Shown here piece after piece: positions 35,157-44,276 of a stretch of 64,000 nucleotides of DNA (its first letter is position 1; the number at the start of each line of letters is the position of its first letter). The translations under genes were made by a program, and so were the position numbers. The stretch covers positions 11,464-75,463 of the forward strand of contig DATEHI010000052.1 in NCBI GenBank assembly GCA_035279665.1, in the 5' to 3' direction. The notes beneath the pieces are model-generated. The model ran no database searches, was not told where the DNA came from, and saw only the letters and a program-made list of their open reading frames with translations. The stretch is from CF-13 sp035279665. GTDB lineage: Bacteria; Chloroflexota; Dormibacteria; CF-121.

Positions 35157-36378
35157 GTCCCTCACGCGACCGATCCTCGTTCAGAAGTTCGGCGGTACGT
35201 CGCTCAGTACGCCTGCCCGCATCAAGCGGGCGGCCAAGCGGGTCGCCGCGAGCCGGCGGACGGGCTACGACGTCGTCGTTGTGGTCAGCGCCATGGGGGA
35301 CTCGACCGACCACCTGGTGAGCCTGGCGTCGCAGGTCGCGAAAGAGCCGACCGCGCGCGAGCTCGACCTGTTGCTCTCGACCGGGGAGGGCGTCTCGGCC
35401 CCGCTGATGTCGATGGCCCTCAACGAACTGGGCGTGCCGGCCGTCTCTCTCCTCGGCTTCCAGGCGGGCATCCAGACCGACCAACGCCACGCGAAGGCTC
35501 GCATCGTCGGTCTTACCCCGGGTCGGATCGAGCGCGAGCTGGCCGCCGGGCGGGTCGTCGTGGTTGCCGGCTTCCAGGGCATGGGCGACGAGATGGAAGT
35601 GACCACCCTCGGACGGGGTGGCTCGGACACGACGGCCGTGGCGCTCGCCGCGGCCCTCAAAGCGCAAGCCTGCGAGATCTTCACCGACGTGCGCGGCATC
35701 TACACCGCCGATCCGCGATTCGTTCCGAACGCGCGATTGCTGCCGCACATCGCTTACCCGGAGATGCTCGAGCTGGCCAGCTCTGGCGCCCAGGTGATGC
35801 ACCCGCGAGCCGTCGAGATCGCCGAGGCCTACTCGATGGAGCTGCATGTCCGCTCGAGCTTCCACGCGGGGCCGGGTACCATCATCAGTTCAGAGGCAAC
35901 GATCATGGAAGAGCGGAATCGCGTAAGGGGCATCGCGCACGAGGAGCACGTCGCCCGGCTCTCCGTGGTCGGCGTCCCGGATCGGCCCGGCATCGCCGCC
36001 GCCATCTTCGCGCCGCTGGCGGAAGCCGACATCGCCGCCGACGTGATCGTGCAGACCGCGAGCCACGAAGGTGTAACCGACATGTCGTTCACGGTGTCAT
36101 CGGCCGACGGCAGGCAGGCCGAGCGCATCGTCCAGGGCGTCGCCAAAGAAATCGGCGCGCGCACGGTGCTCGCGCAAAACGGCCTCGCCAAGGTCTCCGT
36201 GATCGGGAGCGGCATCCGTGGGCAACCTGGCGTGGCGGCGACCATGTTCCGCACGCTGTCGGACCACGGCATCAACATCGAGATGATCTCCACGTCGGAG
36301 GTGCGCATCACCTGCATCATCGAGGCAAGAAAGGTCAAGGACGCCGTCACGGCTCTGCACGAGGCGTTCAGGCTGTAG
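35140..36378 (+). CDS. lysC: Aspartate kinase
   Basis: A 412-aa monofunctional aspartokinase. The kinase motif is VQKFGGTSL, with GFQGMGDEMEVTTLGRGGSDTTAVALAA across the active site (two segments) and two C-terminal ACT domains (about 275-410) for feedback control by Lys or Thr. The TTG at 35140 has GGGAGG 5-6 nt upstream and overlaps asd by 17 bp, which I take as the start. It commits aspartate to the family pathway. Confidence 0.94.
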   Translation: MSAIPESLTRPILVQKFGGTSLSTPARIKRAAKRVAASRRTGYDVVVVVSAMGDSTDHLVSLASQVAKEPTARELDLLLSTGEGVSAPLMSMALNELGVPAVSLLGFQAGIQTDQRHAKARIVGLTPGRIERELAAGRVVVVAGFQGMGDEMEVTTLGRGGSDTTAVALAAALKAQACEIFTDVRGIYTADPRFVPNARLLPHIAYPEMLELASSGAQVMHPRAVEIAEAYSMELHVRSSFHAGPGTIISSEATIMEERNRVRGIAHEEHVARLSVVGVPDRPGIAAAIFAPLAEADIAADVIVQTASHEGVTDMSFTVSSADGRQAERIVQGVAKEIGARTVLAQNGLAKVSVIGSGIRGQPGVAATMFRTLSDHGINIEMISTSEVRITCIIEARKVKDAVTALHEAFRL

Positions 36379-37292
36379 TGTCCAAAAGCGCCGCGGTGCG
36401 GGTCCCGGCATCGTCGGCCAACCTCGGACCGGGCTTCGATGTGCTCGCCCTGGCGCTCGACCTCCACCTCACGCTCGAGGCGCGCGAGTCGCCGACGACG
36501 ACGATCACCTGGAAGGGCGAAGGCGCCGGGGAAGTGCCGCTCAACCGCAAGAACCTGATCGTCCGCGCAGCCGAGGAGCCGTTTGCGGGTTGGAGCCGCC
36601 CGCTGAGTGGACTCGAGGTTCGCGTGAAGAACGACATACCGATCGGCCGCGGCCTGGGCAGCAGTGCCGCCGGTATCGTCGCGGGGATCACGCTGGGAGC
36701 GAAACTGCGCGGCCTGCGAATGCCGGCGCAGCGGCTCCTCGAGCTCGCCATCCCGCTCGAGGGCCATGGTGACAACCTGGCAGCCGCGCTCTACGGTGGC
36801 TTCTGCATCGCCGTCATCGAAAACGGCGGGGTGCGCGTGCACCGCCTCGACTGGCCAGCCCGCTGGCGGGCCGTCCTGTTCGTTCCGAACGAAGTATCTC
36901 CCACTCACGAGGCCCGCCGCCTGGTGCCGCGCCGTCCAACGCGCGAGGATGCGGTCTTCAATCTTGGCCGGGTCGCGGAGTGGGTGCTCGCGTGCTCCCA
37001 GAAGGACCGCTCGCTGGTCGCTAGCGCGATGGACGACCGGCTGCATCAGCCCGGCCGGGCGCAGGCCTATCCCTATCTGGACGACACGATCGCGGCGGCC
37101 GAACAGGCGGGGGCCCTGGGGGCGGCGCTCAGCGGCGCGGGCGGCAGTGTCATCGCCGTTGCGGATCGAAACCTGGCGGCCGTCGGCATGGCGATGATCA
37201 GGGCCGCGGGCTTGCACGGAGTCAAGGGGAGTATGGCCATGCTGAGGGCCTCGCCGGCCGGCGCTACCCTGAAAAAAGACCGGTCCCTGTAA
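36378..37292 (+). CDS. thrB: Homoserine kinase
   Basis: A 304-aa GHMP kinase. PASSANLGPGFDVLALAL is the N-terminal motif, and the ATP loop is PIGRGLGSSAAGIVAG. The C-terminal GALGAALSGAGGSVIA completes the fold. It makes O-phosphohomoserine for threonine synthase. GTG start overlapping the lysC TAG by one base. Last gene of the riboswitch operon. Confidence 0.94.
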   Translation: MSKSAAVRVPASSANLGPGFDVLALALDLHLTLEARESPTTTITWKGEGAGEVPLNRKNLIVRAAEEPFAGWSRPLSGLEVRVKNDIPIGRGLGSSAAGIVAGITLGAKLRGLRMPAQRLLELAIPLEGHGDNLAAALYGGFCIAVIENGGVRVHRLDWPARWRAVLFVPNEVSPTHEARRLVPRRPTREDAVFNLGRVAEWVLACSQKDRSLVASAMDDRLHQPGRAQAYPYLDDTIAAAEQAGALGAALSGAGGSVIAVADRNLAAVGMAMIRAAGLHGVKGSMAMLRASPAGATLKKDRSL

Positions 37293-37348
37293 CCCTTCTG
37301 AAAGGTTCGCCCGGGCAGACTGAGCCCAGCGTGGAGACGTGCTTCTCC

Positions 37349-37747
37349 ATGCCTGCGATTTCAGATGAGAAGGAGGTGAGAAGCATCACTCCAACCCAAC
37401 GCGTAATCACGATTGTCGGCGTCGCCGGATCGCTCATCGCGGGCGGCGTGATCGGGGCCACACTGGCCGGTCCGCTGGCGGCCGCGGCGGCGAACACGAG
37501 CAATTCGACTCAGCAGATCACGGCAACGGCAGCTCCGAGCGCGAGCGCCGGTACTTTCAAGTCCAACGAGGACGCGACCCACGAGGCTGGTGAAAGCGCC
37601 ACCGTCGAGGCCCAGGAGAATTCAGGCCAGCGGCCGGGCGGCGGATCCGGGAAATTCACCCCGAACGAGAACGCGGCGCACGAGACGACCGAGAGCGCCG
37701 CACGCGAAGCACAGGAGAACGCGGGCCAGCGCCCGACCGTTCCCTAA
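37349..37747 (+). CDS. Small secreted or membrane-anchored protein with a duplicated acidic repeat
   Basis: About 120-130 aa. A hydrophobic helix (VITIVGVAGSLIAGGVIGAT) is followed by an Ala/Ser/Thr linker and two copies of a 26-residue motif: SNEDATHEAGESATVEAQEN and PNENAAHETTESAAREAQEN, each ending in GQRP. The repeats are charged and predicted helical. No known enzyme domain. The start is uncertain: ATG 37349, GTG 37331, GTG 37376 or ATC 37385 after a perfect ribosome site. Function unknown. Confidence 0.6.
   Translation: MPAISDEKEVRSITPTQRVITIVGVAGSLIAGGVIGATLAGPLAAAAANTSNSTQQITATAAPSASAGTFKSNEDATHEAGESATVEAQENSGQRPGGGSGKFTPNENAAHETTESAAREAQENAGQRPTVP
37370..37379 (+). promoter_or_regulatory. 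Perfect Shine-Dalgarno sequence with no standard start codon at optimum spacing
   Basis: AAGGAGGTGA is fully complementary to the 16S 3' end. Eight nt after GGAGG is an in-frame ATC (37385). It may drive the repeat protein from ATC or from a nearby GTG. Confidence 0.5.
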
Positions 37748-37762
37748 CAAACACCCGACATC

Positions 37763-37795
37763 GCATCGGGACCCACCGCAAAGGGGTCCCGATGC
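37763..37795 (+). terminator. Strong hairpin after the repeat-protein gene
   Basis: GCATCGGGACCC pairs perfectly with GGGTCCCGATGC (12 bp, 9-nt loop). There is no T-run after it on either strand, so termination would be hairpin-dominated; it may also act as an mRNA end stabiliser. Confidence 0.6.
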
Positions 37796-37838
37796 CTCCC
37801 TCTGCAAAAGGTCGGGGCGACGGCCTCGTTGTGGCCTT

Positions 37839-38402
37839 ATGGCGGAGATCGTCTCGGACGAAATCGAGATCGCAGCCCACTGGCCCCTTCCCCGGTTCGG
37901 GGTCCACCGGGTCAGGTACGGGATCCCGCTGATGGCGGCTTCCTACCTCGCACTCGTATTGACGGTGGTGCGGTATCTTCCGGGCATACACGATCCGCGG
38001 CTCCTCTACGGCGTTGCGTTTCCGGTCGTGGCGTGCATCCTGACTACCTGGGGCGCCTCGTACTACGACGGGACGACGATCATGGCCAACCGCGACCACG
38101 TCACTCTGAAGCGCTGGTGGCGGCGGCCGGCGGTTGTCCCCATCAGCGAGGTCGCTCGGATCGTTCGACTCACCGTCGATGAGCCTACGAAGAACGGCAC
38201 GACCCCGAGACCCGCGCTTTTCTTTTTCAATTCCAAGGGCCGCTGCGTCCTCTCGCTGTTCTCGGCTCGTTTTGATGATCGCGACCTGGCGCAATTGTGG
38301 TCGACCATCGGAATGGAGCCCGAAGGCAGCTTGGACGATCACGTGAAGATCATGAAGCTGGGCGATCGCTTTCCCGGAGCCTTCGACAAGCCCGCCGCCT
38401 AG
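37839..38402 (+). CDS. Membrane protein of unknown function with two transmembrane helices
   Basis: 187 aa. Two hydrophobic segments (about 31-47 and 56-74: IPLMAASYLALVLTVVRYL and LLYGVAFPVVACILTTWGAS) are followed by a soluble beta-rich region (ANRDHVTLKRWW...ISEVARIVRL) of the kind seen in bacterial PH-like domains. Stands between the hairpin and mgsA. I do not recognise the family further. Confidence 0.6.
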   Translation: MAEIVSDEIEIAAHWPLPRFGVHRVRYGIPLMAASYLALVLTVVRYLPGIHDPRLLYGVAFPVVACILTTWGASYYDGTTIMANRDHVTLKRWWRRPAVVPISEVARIVRLTVDEPTKNGTTPRPALFFFNSKGRCVLSLFSARFDDRDLAQLWSTIGMEPEGSLDDHVKIMKLGDRFPGAFDKPAA

Positions 38403-38438
38403 AGTCGGCCCCGGCCCTCACTCGCGGAGGGAGCAAAG

Positions 38439-38870
38439 TCAGCTCGCAGCGGCGGCGCGAAATTCCAGGAGGAGCGGCGAGCTGATCAACACATCCGCGG
38501 TCGCGATGTTCGTGGCCAGCGGAATGTTGCAGACGTTGCAGATTCGGAGCAACGTCTGGATATCGGGATCGTGCGGATGCTTGTCGAGCGGGTCCACCAT
38601 GAAGAGGACGGCATCGATATCGCCCTCCACAACGCGGCTGGCAATCTGGACGTCGCCACCGTGCGGCCCGGCCGTCACGCGCTCGACGTCCAGCCCGACC
38701 TTGTCGCGCAGCAGGTCGCCGGTCGCCCCGGTGGCGACGATGTCGTACTCCTGCAAGCGGCTGCGGTTGAACGTCGCAAAGGCGACCAGGTCTGCCTTCT
38801 TGCCGTCATGAGCAATGATGGCGAGGCGCGGCCGCTCACGATTCGAAGCTAACTTCACGTCCGAAAGCAT
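38439..38870 (-). CDS. mgsA: Methylglyoxal synthase
   Basis: About 143 aa (151 if the upstream ATG at 38894 is used). LAIIAHDGKKADLVAFA, the catalytic-Asp region ATGATGDLL, GPHGGDVQIA and MVDPLDKHPHDPDI are the family signatures. It converts dihydroxyacetone phosphate to methylglyoxal, a glycolytic bypass. It follows trpG on the same strand by about 110 bp. Confidence 0.93.
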   Translation of the reverse strand: MLSDVKLASNRERPRLAIIAHDGKKADLVAFATFNRSRLQEYDIVATGATGDLLRDKVGLDVERVTAGPHGGDVQIASRVVEGDIDAVLFMVDPLDKHPHDPDIQTLLRICNVCNIPLATNIATADVLISSPLLLEFRAAAAS

Positions 38871-38978
38871 ACGTCTCCCGTATTTCGAAAGCATCGGACG
38901 CTGGCTACAAAAGCGTGACGGTATCTTTGAATCGATCGCACACCCCTATTCAACACCCCGATCGCCGCTGCTATTCCC

Positions 38979-39599
38979 CTATTGGTCACCCTGAGTGACG
39001 CGCGTATTGCGCCAGTCACGCGCATCCTGCAGGAAATTCGTGAGCAACAGATGGCCATGCTCGGTCAGGATCGCCTCCGGATGGAACTGCACGCCGGCGA
39101 GCGGATGCTGCCGGTGGCGCAATCCCATCACCGTGCCCTCCTCGGTCCATGCCGTGACCTCCAGGTGGTCGGGCAGCTTGTCGCCCTCGACCACCAGCGA
39201 GTGATAGCGCGTGGCCACGAACGGGCTTGGCAGACCGCGAAAGACCGATTGCTCCCGGTGAAAAACGCGCGAGACCTTTCCGTGCATCACCTGCGCGGCC
39301 CGACGCACCTGCCCGCCGTAGGCTTCGCCGAGACACTGATGGCCGAGGCAAACGCCGAGCGTCGGCAGGGTCGGGCCCAGCTCGACGAGGAGATCCTTAC
39401 AGATACCTGCATCGGCAGGTGTCCCGGGCCCGGGCGAGAGCACAGCGGCAACGGGGCGTAGATGCGTTATTTGCTCGAGCGTGATCTCGTTGTTGCGGTG
39501 GACCACCACCCGCTCGCCCAGCTCGCCCAGGTACTGAACCAGGTTGTAGGTGAAGGAGTCGTAGTTGTCGATCACCAGCACGACGTCCCTGGGATTCAT
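38979..39599 (-). CDS. trpG: Anthranilate synthase glutamine amidotransferase subunit
   Basis: A 206-aa class I amidotransferase. The nucleophile Cys84 is in GVCLGHQCLGEAYGG, and the His-Glu pair is in GVQFHPEAI. LVIDNYDSFTYNLVQYLGELG is the N-terminus. It supplies ammonia to TrpE; PabA function is also possible since the subunit is often shared. Start one base after the trpE stop. Confidence 0.93.
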   Translation of the reverse strand: MNPRDVVLVIDNYDSFTYNLVQYLGELGERVVVHRNNEITLEQITHLRPVAAVLSPGPGTPADAGICKDLLVELGPTLPTLGVCLGHQCLGEAYGGQVRRAAQVMHGKVSRVFHREQSVFRGLPSPFVATRYHSLVVEGDKLPDHLEVTAWTEEGTVMGLRHRQHPLAGVQFHPEAILTEHGHLLLTNFLQDARDWRNTRVTQGDQ

Positions 39600-39600
39600 G

Positions 39601-41073
39601 TCAGCCCGCGGCGGCGAGCGCCTGCAGCAGCGCGGATGCCTTATTGCGCGTCTCGAGGAATTCTTCCTCGGGGACCGAGTCGGCAACGATGCCGGCGGCG
39701 GCCTGAACCGTCGCGTTTCCATCCTTGACCACCATGGTTCGAATCGCGATGCAGGTGTCCAGATCGCCGGTGAAGCTCAGGTAACCGATCGCCCCGGCGT
39801 ACACGCCCCGCCGCTCGCGTTCGAGCTCGGCGATGATCTCCATGGCGCGGATCTTCGGCGCCCCCGTTACCGTGCCCGCGGGGAAACACGCCCGCAGCGC
39901 ATCCATCGGGCTGCAGTCGGCGCGCAGCCGGCCGGTGATGTTCGAGACCAGGTGCATGACGTGCGAGTAGCGTTCGACATTCATCAACTCCGTCACCTTC
40001 ACGCTCCCTGTCTCGCAGACCCGTCCGAGGTCATTGCGCCCCAGGTCGACGAGCATCACGTGCTCGGCACGTTCTTTTTCACTGGAACGCAGTTCGTCTT
40101 CCATGCGCTGATCGGCCGCCGCATCGCGACCTCGCCGTCGGGTGCCCGCGATCGGCCGGTAGCGCACCCTCCGACCCTGCACCGTCACGAGGATTTCCGG
40201 CGATGTGCCGAGGATGGTGGTGGCGGGCAGCTTGAGAAAATACATGTAGGGCGAAGGATTAAGCGCTCGTAGAAGGCGGTAGACGTCAAATGCATCGGCC
40301 TGGAGCGGCGTGGTGAATCGCTGGGCGATCTGCACCTGGTAGATGTCACCCGCAAGGATGTGCGACTTCGCCTGCTCGACGGCGTGGAAGAACTCCGGCT
40401 GCGACAAGCGACCTTCGAGGCTTAAACCGGCCGGCCGGTCGGCGGGCTCGAGCGCGCGAAGGCGAACGGTCCGGTTCAGCCGGCGGGCCAGGTCGTCGAG
40501 CCGCGCCACGGCTTCGGCATAGCGCGATTCGATCGGCGGCCGCTGCGTGCGGACGTGGGTGACGAGCTTCAACCGGTGCCGGACATGGTCGAAGCAGGCG
40601 AGTGTGTCGGTGATGACGAACACGCCATCGGCCACCTGTAGTGGATCGGCCGCCGGCACCGGAAGGCGCTCCAGATAACCCGCGGCTTCGTAGCCGAGGT
40701 ATCCGACCGCGCCGCCGCAAAACCCTTCGGGAAGACCTTCCGCCGGTTCCGCGGCAAATGTCTGCAGGTAGGCTTCCAGGGCGCGCAGCGGGTCGGCTCC
40801 GTCGAGCTCATGGCGGCCGCTGGCATCCTGCACGGCGGCGCGACCACCCGCGATCGTCACGATCGCCATTGGGTCGGCGGCCACGAAAGAGTAGCGGCCG
40901 AGCTGCTCCCCGCGCTCGACACTCTCGAGCAGGTAGGCGGGACCGTCGCTCGCCAGCGCCGCGTAGGCCGTGACCGGTGTCAGCGCGTCCGAGAGCATGT
41001 CGCGGAAGATCGGCACCATCGGCGCGCGCCGCGCGCGTTCCTTGACCTGGTCGAGCGTCAGCGAAACGGACAC
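39601..41073 (-). CDS. trpE: Anthranilate synthase component I
   Basis: A 490-aa chorismate-utilising enzyme. The core has GDIYQVQIAQRF, the catalytic region RNDLGRVCETGSVKV, SNITGRLRAD and PAGTVTGAPKIRAMEII. The N-terminal region carries the usual tryptophan-binding LLESVERGEQLGRYSF. Together with TrpG it makes anthranilate. It follows hom by 13 bp. Confidence 0.93.
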   Translation of the reverse strand: MSVSLTLDQVKERARRAPMVPIFRDMLSDALTPVTAYAALASDGPAYLLESVERGEQLGRYSFVAADPMAIVTIAGGRAAVQDASGRHELDGADPLRALEAYLQTFAAEPAEGLPEGFCGGAVGYLGYEAAGYLERLPVPAADPLQVADGVFVITDTLACFDHVRHRLKLVTHVRTQRPPIESRYAEAVARLDDLARRLNRTVRLRALEPADRPAGLSLEGRLSQPEFFHAVEQAKSHILAGDIYQVQIAQRFTTPLQADAFDVYRLLRALNPSPYMYFLKLPATTILGTSPEILVTVQGRRVRYRPIAGTRRRGRDAAADQRMEDELRSSEKERAEHVMLVDLGRNDLGRVCETGSVKVTELMNVERYSHVMHLVSNITGRLRADCSPMDALRACFPAGTVTGAPKIRAMEIIAELERERRGVYAGAIGYLSFTGDLDTCIAIRTMVVKDGNATVQAAAGIVADSVPEEEFLETRNKASALLQALAAAG

Positions 41074-41086
41074 GCGGCCCCCGTCA

Positions 41087-42121
41087 TCATGAGGCTGCAG
41101 GATACGGGTTCTTTGGTCCGAGCGGCGCGACCGCCGTCAGCGGCATGTCCGCCAGGCTCGCGAGCAGCGAGCCCGCTGACGCGGGCACATCCCTTGCCGC
41201 CCGTAACAGATCGGCGAGCACCGCGCTCGCGGCGGCGTCCGGGCCGGCCCCCGGCCCTTCAAAGGTGAGCGGCCCGGCGTATTCGGCGTCGAGGCTGATC
41301 GCATTCATCGCGCCATGGACGCGCGCCATCGGCGCAGCCGCGGGGACCAGTCGTGGACGGACGTCGGCCTCGATAGAGGCATCGTCGTGGATCGTCGCCG
41401 CCGCGAGTAGCTTGATGACGAATCCACGCCCGCGTGCCGCCTCGACCTGCACCGGATCGACGCCACGAATCCCGACCCGATCAATCTGGGAGGGATCGAT
41501 GCGGCGCCGAAAGGCCAGCATCACGAGGATGGCAAGCTTGGCGGCCGGGTCATGCCCATCGACGTCGGCGCTCGGATCGGCCTCGGCGAGGCCGCGGCGC
41601 TGAGCGTCCGCGAGGGCTTCCGCATAGGTCGCCCCGCCGTCAATCGCGGCGAGGATCGAGTTGGTCGTGCCGTTGAGGATGCCCATGATCGAGCGGATCC
41701 GGTCCGCGCCGAGCGTGTCGGCCAGGGTTTCGACGATCGGGATCGCGCTGGCGACGGAGGCCTCGAACCGAATCGGCCCGAGTCGCGCCAGCTGCGGCCC
41801 TTCCGCGGCGATCAACTGCTTGTTGGCCGTAATCACCTGGCGGCCTGCCTGGAGCGCCGTATGTATATAGGTATGCGCCGGTTCCAGGCCGCCCATCACC
41901 TCGACGACGGCATCGAGCTGTGGCTGGGCCAGCAATTGCGCGGCGGGGAGCAATGGTGCCGGTGCGCGCCGGCCCTGAGGGTGCGCCACCGCAATGGCTT
42001 CCAGCTGGATCGGCCGGCCGGCGGCCTGCGTGATCCGATCGGCATCCTCCACCAACCGTCGCGCCAGCGCTCCGCCGACGTGGCCAAGGCCGAGCAGCCC
42101 AACGCGATACGGGGCACGCAT
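41087..42121 (-). CDS. hom: Homoserine dehydrogenase, short form without ACT domain
   Basis: A 344-aa enzyme. The NAD(P) fold is VGLLGLGHVGGALARRL, and the catalytic region is GGATYAEALADAQRRGLAEADPSADVDGHDPAAKLAIL, with the catalytic Lys in AAKLA. Enzymes with a C-terminal ACT domain are about 430 aa, so threonine feedback through ACT is absent. It reduces aspartate semialdehyde to homoserine. It is separate from the asd-lysC-thrB operon and divergent from the second thrC by 23 bp. Confidence 0.93.
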   Translation of the reverse strand: MRAPYRVGLLGLGHVGGALARRLVEDADRITQAAGRPIQLEAIAVAHPQGRRAPAPLLPAAQLLAQPQLDAVVEVMGGLEPAHTYIHTALQAGRQVITANKQLIAAEGPQLARLGPIRFEASVASAIPIVETLADTLGADRIRSIMGILNGTTNSILAAIDGGATYAEALADAQRRGLAEADPSADVDGHDPAAKLAILVMLAFRRRIDPSQIDRVGIRGVDPVQVEAARGRGFVIKLLAAATIHDDASIEADVRPRLVPAAAPMARVHGAMNAISLDAEYAGPLTFEGPGAGPDAAASAVLADLLRAARDVPASAGSLLASLADMPLTAVAPLGPKNPYPAAS

Positions 42122-42144
42122 TCGGGAACGCTACCATCACCGCC

Positions 42145-43185
42145 ATGACCGCCGGCATCATCGAGCGCTACGCGGCGTATCTGCCGGTTACCCCGTCGAC
42201 CCCCCGCATCACGCTTGGTGAGGGGTCGACACCACTAGTCCGGTCGTCGAGGATAGGCCCGGCGATCGGGCTCGACCAGCTCTATTTCAAATGCGAGGGC
42301 CTGAATCCGAGCGGGTCGTTCAAGGACCGCGGGATGGCGCTCGCCACGGCCAGGGCGATCGAGGCCGGGTCCCGAACGCTGATGTGCGCCTCGACCGGGA
42401 ACACGAGCGCCTCTGCGTCGGCCTATGCCGCCCGCTTTGGTCTGCGCGCGGTCGTGGTCGTGCCCGCCGGAGGCGTCGCCGCCGGAAAACTGGCGCAGGC
42501 ACTCGCCTATGGCGCGATCATCGTGACCGTCAAGGGATCGTTCGACCGCGCGCTGACCCTTGTGCGCAAGCTGGCGGACGAACCTACTGTCACCCTGGTG
42601 AACTCGGTCAACCCCTATCGCATCGAGGGTCAGAAGACAGCGGCCTTCGAGATCATCGAACAGCTGGGCCGCCCACCGGCACAGCTCTTCATTCCGGTGG
42701 GCAACGCCGGCAACATCACCGCCTACTGGCGCGGGTTTCGCGAGCTCGCCGGCCGCAGTACCGCGTCACTCCCGACGCTGCACGGCGCGCAGGCCAAGGG
42801 AGCGGCGCCGCTGGTCCGCGGACGGCCGGTGGCACGGCCGCAGACGGTCGCGTCCGCGATTCGGATCGGCAACCCCGCCTCCTGGAGCGCCGCCATTGCG
42901 GCACGTGACGAGTCGGGCGGCACGATCGAAGCCGTCAGCGACGACGAGATCATCGCGGCGCAGCGACGGCTGGCGCGCGAAGAAGGTCTGCTGGTCGAGC
43001 CGGCATCAGCGGCCGCCGTGGCCCTTTTGCTGAAAAGGGCGCCCGCCGGAACCCTGGGCGACGAGCCGGTTGTTTGCGTGCTTACCGGTCATGGGCTCAA
43101 GGATCCGCAGGCCCTGACTCGTGGCTCACGAGTGCCTCGGCCCGTTGAGCCGACGCTCAAGGCGCTGCGACGCGCGATCGGCTAA
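42145..43185 (+). CDS. thrC: Threonine synthase, second copy, no zinc ribbon
   Basis: A 346-aa PLP enzyme. The Schiff-base Lys60 is in NPSGSFKDRGMA, the phosphate loop is ASTGNTSASASAYAA, and VGNAGNITAYWRGF marks the threonine synthase branch. It lacks the Cys4 zinc ribbon of the copy at 32839. It converges with leuB, overlapping it by 4 bp. Confidence 0.92.
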   Translation: MTAGIIERYAAYLPVTPSTPRITLGEGSTPLVRSSRIGPAIGLDQLYFKCEGLNPSGSFKDRGMALATARAIEAGSRTLMCASTGNTSASASAYAARFGLRAVVVVPAGGVAAGKLAQALAYGAIIVTVKGSFDRALTLVRKLADEPTVTLVNSVNPYRIEGQKTAAFEIIEQLGRPPAQLFIPVGNAGNITAYWRGFRELAGRSTASLPTLHGAQAKGAAPLVRGRPVARPQTVASAIRIGNPASWSAAIAARDESGGTIEAVSDDEIIAAQRRLAREEGLLVEPASAAAVALLLKRAPAGTLGDEPVVCVLTGHGLKDPQALTRGSRVPRPVEPTLKALRRAIG

Positions 43186-44267
43186 CCCAGCGCATCCACG
43201 ATGGCGTCGGCCATCGCGGTGCTCCCCACCGGGGTCTGGCCCGCGGGGACGATGTCCGCGGTTCGCAAGCCTCCCGCCAGGACCTGGGAGACGGCGCGCT
43301 CGATCGCCTGCGCCGCGTCCTCCCGGTTGAGCGACCAGCGCAGCAGGAGCGCGGCGCTCAGGATCGCGCCGATCGGATTTGCGATGTCCTTTCCCGCGAT
43401 GTCCGGTGCCGAACCGTGGATCGGCTCGTAGAATCCCAGCGTTCCGGCGCCGAGGCTTGCGGACGGCAGCATCCCCAGCGCGCCGGCCAGCATCGACGCC
43501 TCGTCGGTGAGGATGTCGCCAAAGAGGTTCTCCGTGAGCACGACGTCGTACGCCTGCGGCCGGCGGAGCAGTTCCATCGCGAAGGCGTCCACCAGCATGT
43601 GGCTGCAGGCGACGTCGGGGTAGCGTTGCCCGACCCGGCTGACGACCGCGCGCCAGAGCCGGGAGGTCTCGAGCACGTTGGCCTTGTCGACCGACAGCAG
43701 CTTGTGGCGCCGCAGGCGGGCCAGCTCGAACGCCCGGACGGCAACCCGCTCGATTTCCGGAGTGCTGTATCGCATGGTATCGACGGCGGCCTCGCCACGC
43801 GCAGTCATGTAGCGCCGCTTGGGACGGCTGAAATAGAGCCCACCCGTCAGCTCGCGAACCACCAGCAGATCGACGTCGCGGACCCGCTCGGGGCGTAGCG
43901 CCGAGGTCGCGACCATGGCGGCATCAACCCTTACCGGACGTAAGTTGGCGAAGAGGCCAAGGCCTTTGCGAAGCCCGAGCAGGGCCGAGCCGGGCCGCAG
44001 CTTGCTGTCCGGCGCCGCGTCGTCCCATTTGGGTCCACCAACCGCGCCGAAAAGGATCGCGTCCGCGGTCTTGCAGAGACGAAGTGTCTGCGGTCGCAGC
44101 GCCACGCCATAGGCATCGACCGCCGCACCGCCCACGACATCGTCGACGTAGTCGAGTGCGATGCCAACCTTGCCCGCGGCGGCATCCAGGACTCGCCGCG
44201 CGGCGGCGGTCACCTCCGGACCAATGCCGTCTCCAGGCAGCACCACGATGCGCGCGGCGATCGCCAC
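43182..44267 (-). CDS. leuB: 3-isopropylmalate dehydrogenase
   Basis: A 361-aa decarboxylating dehydrogenase. IVVLPGDGIGPEVTAAA, VRELTGGLYFSRPKRR, SVDKANVLETSRLWR and LTENLFGDILTDEASML cover the substrate and metal sites, and NAD-type EPIHGSAPDIAGKDIANP follows. It completes leucine synthesis and is apart from both leuCD and leuA. Confidence 0.95.
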   Translation of the reverse strand: MAIAARIVVLPGDGIGPEVTAAARRVLDAAAGKVGIALDYVDDVVGGAAVDAYGVALRPQTLRLCKTADAILFGAVGGPKWDDAAPDSKLRPGSALLGLRKGLGLFANLRPVRVDAAMVATSALRPERVRDVDLLVVRELTGGLYFSRPKRRYMTARGEAAVDTMRYSTPEIERVAVRAFELARLRRHKLLSVDKANVLETSRLWRAVVSRVGQRYPDVACSHMLVDAFAMELLRRPQAYDVVLTENLFGDILTDEASMLAGALGMLPSASLGAGTLGFYEPIHGSAPDIAGKDIANPIGAILSAALLLRWSLNREDAAQAIERAVSQVLAGGLRTADIVPAGQTPVGSTAMADAIVDALG

Positions 44268-44276
44268 GGTAAAAGG

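Noticed and set aside
35829..37217. A 462-aa minus-strand frame across lysC/thrB
   Set aside because: Shadow of two well-recognised plus-strand genes.
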